Shown here: positions 60,446-64,000 of the stretch, piece by piece
How the letters are laid out: each line of letters opens with the position of its first letter
Numbering within the stretch: the stretch's first letter is position 1
Assembly (NCBI GenBank): GCA_028819005.1
Contig: JAPPMP010000011.1
Coordinates: forward strand, 6,100 to 70,099
Direction of reading: 5' to 3'
DNA length: 64,000 bases
Source of the DNA: Acidimicrobiaceae bacterium
GTDB lineage: Bacteria; Actinomycetota; Acidimicrobiia; Acidimicrobiales; Aldehydirespiratoraceae
The notes under the pieces: generated by a model
Databases searched by the model: none
The model's input: only the letters and a program-made list of their open reading frames with translations
Told to the model about the DNA's origin: nothing
Program-made: the position numbers and the translations under genes

Positions 60446-63400
60446 CGGTTCTCGAGTCGCAGTTGGCGGTGGCCGTACCGGAGCAGGGGAACCTTGTTCG
60501 TGCCCGGGATCGGTATTGGGTGGTTGAGTCTGTGCGACAGTCGTCGCGTCCGCTGGACCCGATGAGCTCCAACGGTTTGACGCGCCATCATCTGGTCCGC
60601 CTCGTGCCGATCGATGACAAAGGCGCCCCAGACCCGCTCAGTGTCTTCTGGGAGACCGAACCCGGTACTGAGGTCCGTCCACAAGCCGAGTTGCCCGACC
60701 CCAGGGAAGGTGTCGACGACGCTGACACCTTCGCCGCTTTCCTCGACGCGGCGCGTTGGGGAGCCATAGCCTCGGCTGACCCCAGAGCGTTCCAATCGCC
60801 GTTTAGGGCTGGTATCGACATCGAGGACTATCAGCTTCTCCCGCTGGTCCGATCACTGCGTATGCCACGGGTCAGCCTGCTGATCGCGGACGATGTCGGC
60901 TTGGGCAAGACGGTCGAGGCCGGCCTGATTGCCCAGGAACTCGTGTTGCGAAACCAGGCTCAGAAGATTCTCGTGATCTGTCCGCCGAACCTGTGCCGCA
61001 AGTGGCAACGTGAGATGCGCGAACAGTTCGGTCTCGCCTTTGAGATCGTCGACACCGACTATGTGCACAGACTTCGGCGAGAGCGTGGTGTTGGGGTCAA
61101 TCCGTTCCGGTCATATCCGCGGCTCATCGCGTCGATGGAGTGGATCAAGTTCGAATCGCAGATGCGCTGGTTCGACGAGTTCCTCCCACCCGATCCCAAC
61201 ACCTACCCGCGGGCGCTCGATTTGCTCATCGTCGACGAAGCACACCGGATCGCCCCGTCCGCCGTGGGTCGATACGCCAAGGAATCCTTGCGCACCAAGA
61301 CCATGCGCCGTCTGGCACCGCACTTCGAGCATCGTTTGTTCTTGACGGCGACTCCCCACAACGGCTTCGCCGAGTCATTTCAGGCGCTACTTGAGATGCT
61401 CGATCCAAACCGCTTCACCAAAGGCGTGCAACCGAGCGAGCGGGAACGGGACGCTGTGATGGTGCGTCGCCTGAAGTCGCACCTTCGCACGATGCTGCCG
61501 GACGGCGAGCAGCGATTCCCGAAGCGCAAGATCGGGGCCATCAGGGTGGCGTTCCCATCTGAAGAATGTGAACTGTTCGACATGCTGGACCAGTATGCTT
61601 CTCTTCGCAGGAGCGCTGCGGAGACACCGGCCGAGAGGGCTGCCTCGAGGTTCATTTCGCTGCTGCTCAAGAAGCGGCTGCTGTCGTCACCGGCTGCGTT
61701 CAAGCACACACTCGACCAGCACATCTCGACGCTCAACAAGGCCTCTCAGCGGAGGACAACCGAGCGAGCGATCACGGAGGCCGTGGCCGCTCTAGAAGAT
61801 GAGGCCGACGACACTGAAGCTGTGTCGGAGCAGGAGATTGAGGCTCTGGCGTTGGCCGCGGGTGCACTTCCCGACCGTGACGGCGCGCAGGAACAGATCG
61901 TTCTGGCACGGATGCGAGCGAGGACGGGCAACGTTGATTCCGCTGCAGCGATACTTGATCGATTGCGTCACCGGGCCGACGATTGCTGGCGCAGGCCAGA
62001 TGCCAAGACAGAGCGGCTAATGGACTGGATCGCCGAAACCTGTTTCCCCGACGGCGAATGGAACGACGAGCGGGTCATCGTCTTCACGGAGTACCGGGCG
62101 ACGCTCAACTACCTCGACGAGATTCTGACGGCGCCCCACCCCGACCGGCCCTCAATGGACGGACGAGTGGAGGTGTTCCACGGAAGTCTCGAATCTGAGG
62201 ACCGAGAGCGCATCATCCGCGAGTTCAACTACAACCCTCGCAAGACCAAGGTGCGGGTGTTGCTCGCCACCGATGCCGCATCTGAAGGGATCGACCTGCA
62301 CCGGCGGTGTCACCGGCTCGTGCATGCGGAAGTGCCGTTCAATCCGAATCGGATGGAGCAGCGCAACGGCCGGGTCGACCGACACGGCCAGAAGTCCGAC
62401 ACGGTCGACATCTTCCATTTCGCTTCGTTAACTGACGACCAGGATGACGCTCTCGGATACGACCATTCATTTCTGCTGCGACTGGCCCAGAAAGTGGACG
62501 ACATCCGTGACGACCTGGGATCGGTGTCATCGGTGCTGGCTGAGCAGGTCGAGGCTCGCATGCTGCGAGAAGGGTTCCGCGACCTCGATATCGACGCGGC
62601 GATTGCCGTCCGGCGAGATCAAGCCCGCGTCGATCTCGAGCGGATCAAGCAGCAGTTTTCGTCCGACATCAGCCGGGTGCGTGATCATTACCGCACAAGC
62701 GCAGATGAACTAGCGCTGAGCCCCGAAAACGTGCAGCGGGCCGTGCAAGTGGCGCTGCGGATCGAGGGTCAGCCGATGCTGCGCGAATTGACACTGGCGC
62801 GACCCGAAGGCGACGTTCCCGTGCTCGAAGTTGACGATCTCAGCGGCACATGGGGCGAGACCCTTGTCGGATTGTACAACGAGGTCGAGGACTATCGCCT
62901 GCCAGTCACCTTCGACCCGAACGTGGCGCGTGGGCAGGACGATGTCGTGTACCTCCATGTCGGCCACCCGTTCGTGGCCCGCTGCTTGCGGACCTTGCGC
63001 GCGCAGGTCTGGGGTTCGGCAGTGGACCGCAAGATCAACCGCGTCGCAGTTCGATACGCCGACATTGCGGAGCCCGTCGCAATCGCCCACGCCCGCGTTG
63101 TCGTCAATGGGGCCGACGGTTCGACACTCGACGAGGTCATAGAACCCGCCGCGGTTCGAGTCGGTGGTCGTCAAGGGCGGCTGAATGTGGGCGAGACCCG
63201 AGCGGCCGTCACGTCCGCCACCGCGGAATCTCCGCCAGATCATGTGCGCGGTCGCTACGTCGACCAGTGGCAGCGAGTGCAGCCGGCTGTCGAAACGGCC
63301 TTGCGGGTCAGAGCCGACGAGATGCGCGAGCAGCGGAGCAGGGCAATGGACGCGAAGCGTGACGCCGAGGAACGGCGCCTGCGCGGAACCCTCGCCGATC

Positions 63401-63648
63401 TCCAATCCAGCATCCAGCGTCGGCTTGACGAATTGGAGCAATCCGAAGACGTCGAGCAACTCCGACTGTTCGACACCGACGAGCGCAGGCAGTTCGACGC
63501 CGACATGCAAGCTCTGCGAAATCGCATCGAACGGATCAGTGATGACGTCGACGCCGAAGTCGAGGTGCTTCGACGCCGTTACGCCGTGCGCGATGTCAAT
63601 TGGTTCCCGGTCGCCGTCGAGTTCCTCGTGCCGCTCGGAGCCAAGTAG
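60442..63648 (+). CDS. SNF2-like helicase, DrmD-like (class 1 DISARM)
   Basis: A 1068-aa superfamily 2 ATPase/helicase of the SNF2 type. Motifs: Walker A IADDVGLGKTVEAGL (about residue 150), motif II LLIVDEAHRIAP (about 264), motif III LFLTATPHNGF, motif IV VIVFTEYRATLNYL, motif V VLLATDAASEGIDL (about 610) and motif VI NPNRMEQRNGRVDRHGQ (about 635). A long C-terminal region ends in a coiled coil (about 975-1035). The architecture and the methyltransferase start directly after match DrmD of class 1 DISARM, which restricts phage DNA. Related SNF2 proteins occur in other systems, so the assignment rests partly on context. Confidence 0.85.
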   Translation: MTVLESQLAVAVPEQGNLVRARDRYWVVESVRQSSRPLDPMSSNGLTRHHLVRLVPIDDKGAPDPLSVFWETEPGTEVRPQAELPDPREGVDDADTFAAFLDAARWGAIASADPRAFQSPFRAGIDIEDYQLLPLVRSLRMPRVSLLIADDVGLGKTVEAGLIAQELVLRNQAQKILVICPPNLCRKWQREMREQFGLAFEIVDTDYVHRLRRERGVGVNPFRSYPRLIASMEWIKFESQMRWFDEFLPPDPNTYPRALDLLIVDEAHRIAPSAVGRYAKESLRTKTMRRLAPHFEHRLFLTATPHNGFAESFQALLEMLDPNRFTKGVQPSERERDAVMVRRLKSHLRTMLPDGEQRFPKRKIGAIRVAFPSEECELFDMLDQYASLRRSAAETPAERAASRFISLLLKKRLLSSPAAFKHTLDQHISTLNKASQRRTTERAITEAVAALEDEADDTEAVSEQEIEALALAAGALPDRDGAQEQIVLARMRARTGNVDSAAAILDRLRHRADDCWRRPDAKTERLMDWIAETCFPDGEWNDERVIVFTEYRATLNYLDEILTAPHPDRPSMDGRVEVFHGSLESEDRERIIREFNYNPRKTKVRVLLATDAASEGIDLHRRCHRLVHAEVPFNPNRMEQRNGRVDRHGQKSDTVDIFHFASLTDDQDDALGYDHSFLLRLAQKVDDIRDDLGSVSSVLAEQVEARMLREGFRDLDIDAAIAVRRDQARVDLERIKQQFSSDISRVRDHYRTSADELALSPENVQRAVQVALRIEGQPMLRELTLARPEGDVPVLEVDDLSGTWGETLVGLYNEVEDYRLPVTFDPNVARGQDDVVYLHVGHPFVARCLRTLRAQVWGSAVDRKINRVAVRYADIAEPVAIAHARVVVNGADGSTLDEVIEPAAVRVGGRQGRLNVGETRAAVTSATAESPPDHVRGRYVDQWQRVQPAVETALRVRADEMREQRSRAMDAKRDAEERRLRGTLADLQSSIQRRLDELEQSEDVEQLRLFDTDERRQFDADMQALRNRIERISDDVDAEVEVLRRRYAVRDVNWFPVAVEFLVPLGAK

Positions 63649-64000
63649 TGGCCGCCCGCCGACGCGTCGCCGAACAGCACGAAGACTGGCTCAATCTTGC
63701 CGACGCCGAGGCTCCGTGGTTCTCGTTGCCGGTACTCAAGCGGGCGTTTGCGAACGGTCTCGATCCGACCCCGCCCGAGATCCGAGCTGAGCACAAAGCC
63801 CGGTGGTACGGCGACGAGCAAGTCGAATCGGCGCGAATTGCCGAGGACCGCACCGAGTACATCGACTGGCTCCTACGGGATGTCCTGAACTGGAAGGCCG
63901 ACTACCTGACGGGCACCGAGTTGCCCGAAACGCTTGCCGGCGGTGTCTCTCATCACGATGTCACCGTCACACCCACAGGCGTGTACCGACCGACGTCTGT
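63648..64000 (+). CDS. DrmMI-like DNA adenine methyltransferase, N-terminal part (runs off the window)
   Basis: A GTG at 63648 overlaps the last base of the helicase stop and opens 117 codons to the window edge. The start (AEQHEDWLNLADAEAPWFSL, then PVLKRAFANGLDPTPPEIRA) resembles, from memory, the N-terminus of class 1 DISARM adenine methyltransferases. The SAM and catalytic motifs lie beyond the window, so the call rests on this segment and on gene order after DrmD. It would mark host DNA to protect it. Confidence 0.65.
   Translation, partial: MAARRRVAEQHEDWLNLADAEAPWFSLPVLKRAFANGLDPTPPEIRAEHKARWYGDEQVESARIAEDRTEYIDWLLRDVLNWKADYLTGTELPETLAGGVSHHDVTVTPTGVYRPTS

Noticed and set aside
60442-63648. 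Type I or type III restriction helicase subunit instead of DrmD
   Set aside because: No nuclease PD-(D/E)xK N-domain or Res-subunit layout is seen; the SNF2-type motif spacing and coupled downstream methylase fit DrmD better.

Overview
The window reads as high-GC Actinomycetota DNA, most likely Acidimicrobiia-like (inference). It has dense gene packing with ATGA/GTGA stop-start overlaps, many GTG and some TTG starts, an MshA-type glycosyltransferase pointing to mycothiol, the C5 heme pathway under a neighbouring Rex gene, and a split cytochrome b next to a complete 14-gene nuo operon. The class-level assignment was not tested.

Layout: 1-2.7 kb holds envelope proteins (membrane-anchored cyclophilin, 59-aa membrane protein, lipoprotein, anchored Thr-rich protein). 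A tRNA-Lys, a sulfatase, a PlsC-like acyltransferase and an MFS exporter follow (2.7-6.7 kb). 6.8-9.2 kb is a type II restriction-modification pair of the BsuBI/PstI family. A Baeyer-Villiger-type monooxygenase, a PIN-domain toxin-antitoxin pair, a repeat-bearing small ORF, an ABC1/UbiB kinase, a YgjP-like metallopeptidase and a histidine phosphatase fill 9.4-15.1 kb. 15.2-22 kb carries MoaD/ThiS, MshA, a YbjN-like protein, PyrF, ProC, a SAM hydrolase with a coupled 27-aa membrane peptide, and an acyl-CoA ligase. 22.2-30.1 kb is rex-hemA-hemC-hemD-GPP34-hemB-hemL-YceI. P450, VOC and PGI genes follow, with a probable transposase relic between the last two.

34.1-57.8 kb is a respiratory block: a divergent cytochrome c, then a membrane protein, 2x[4Fe-4S] ferredoxin, cytochrome b N- and C-halves, Rieske protein, diheme cytochrome c and another membrane protein, running straight into nuoA-nuoN. 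It encodes NADH-to-quinone and quinol-to-cytochrome c electron transfer. A Rex-operator-like palindrome sits at the start of this block.

57.8 kb to the end is accessory. A truncated AlkD-like remnant marks the border. A four-gene overlapping operon then encodes two unrecognised proteins, a DrmD-like SNF2 helicase and the start of a DrmMI-like DNA methyltransferase cut by the window edge, i.e. the left part of a class 1 DISARM-like phage-defence locus with two extra leading genes.

The strongest unexplained pattern is repeats. At least eleven short tandem-repeat loci occur in 64 kb, nearly all at gene ends, gene junctions or in hydrophilic tails of essential proteins. At four loci the repeat copies the last codons of a gene together with its stop codon or stop position.
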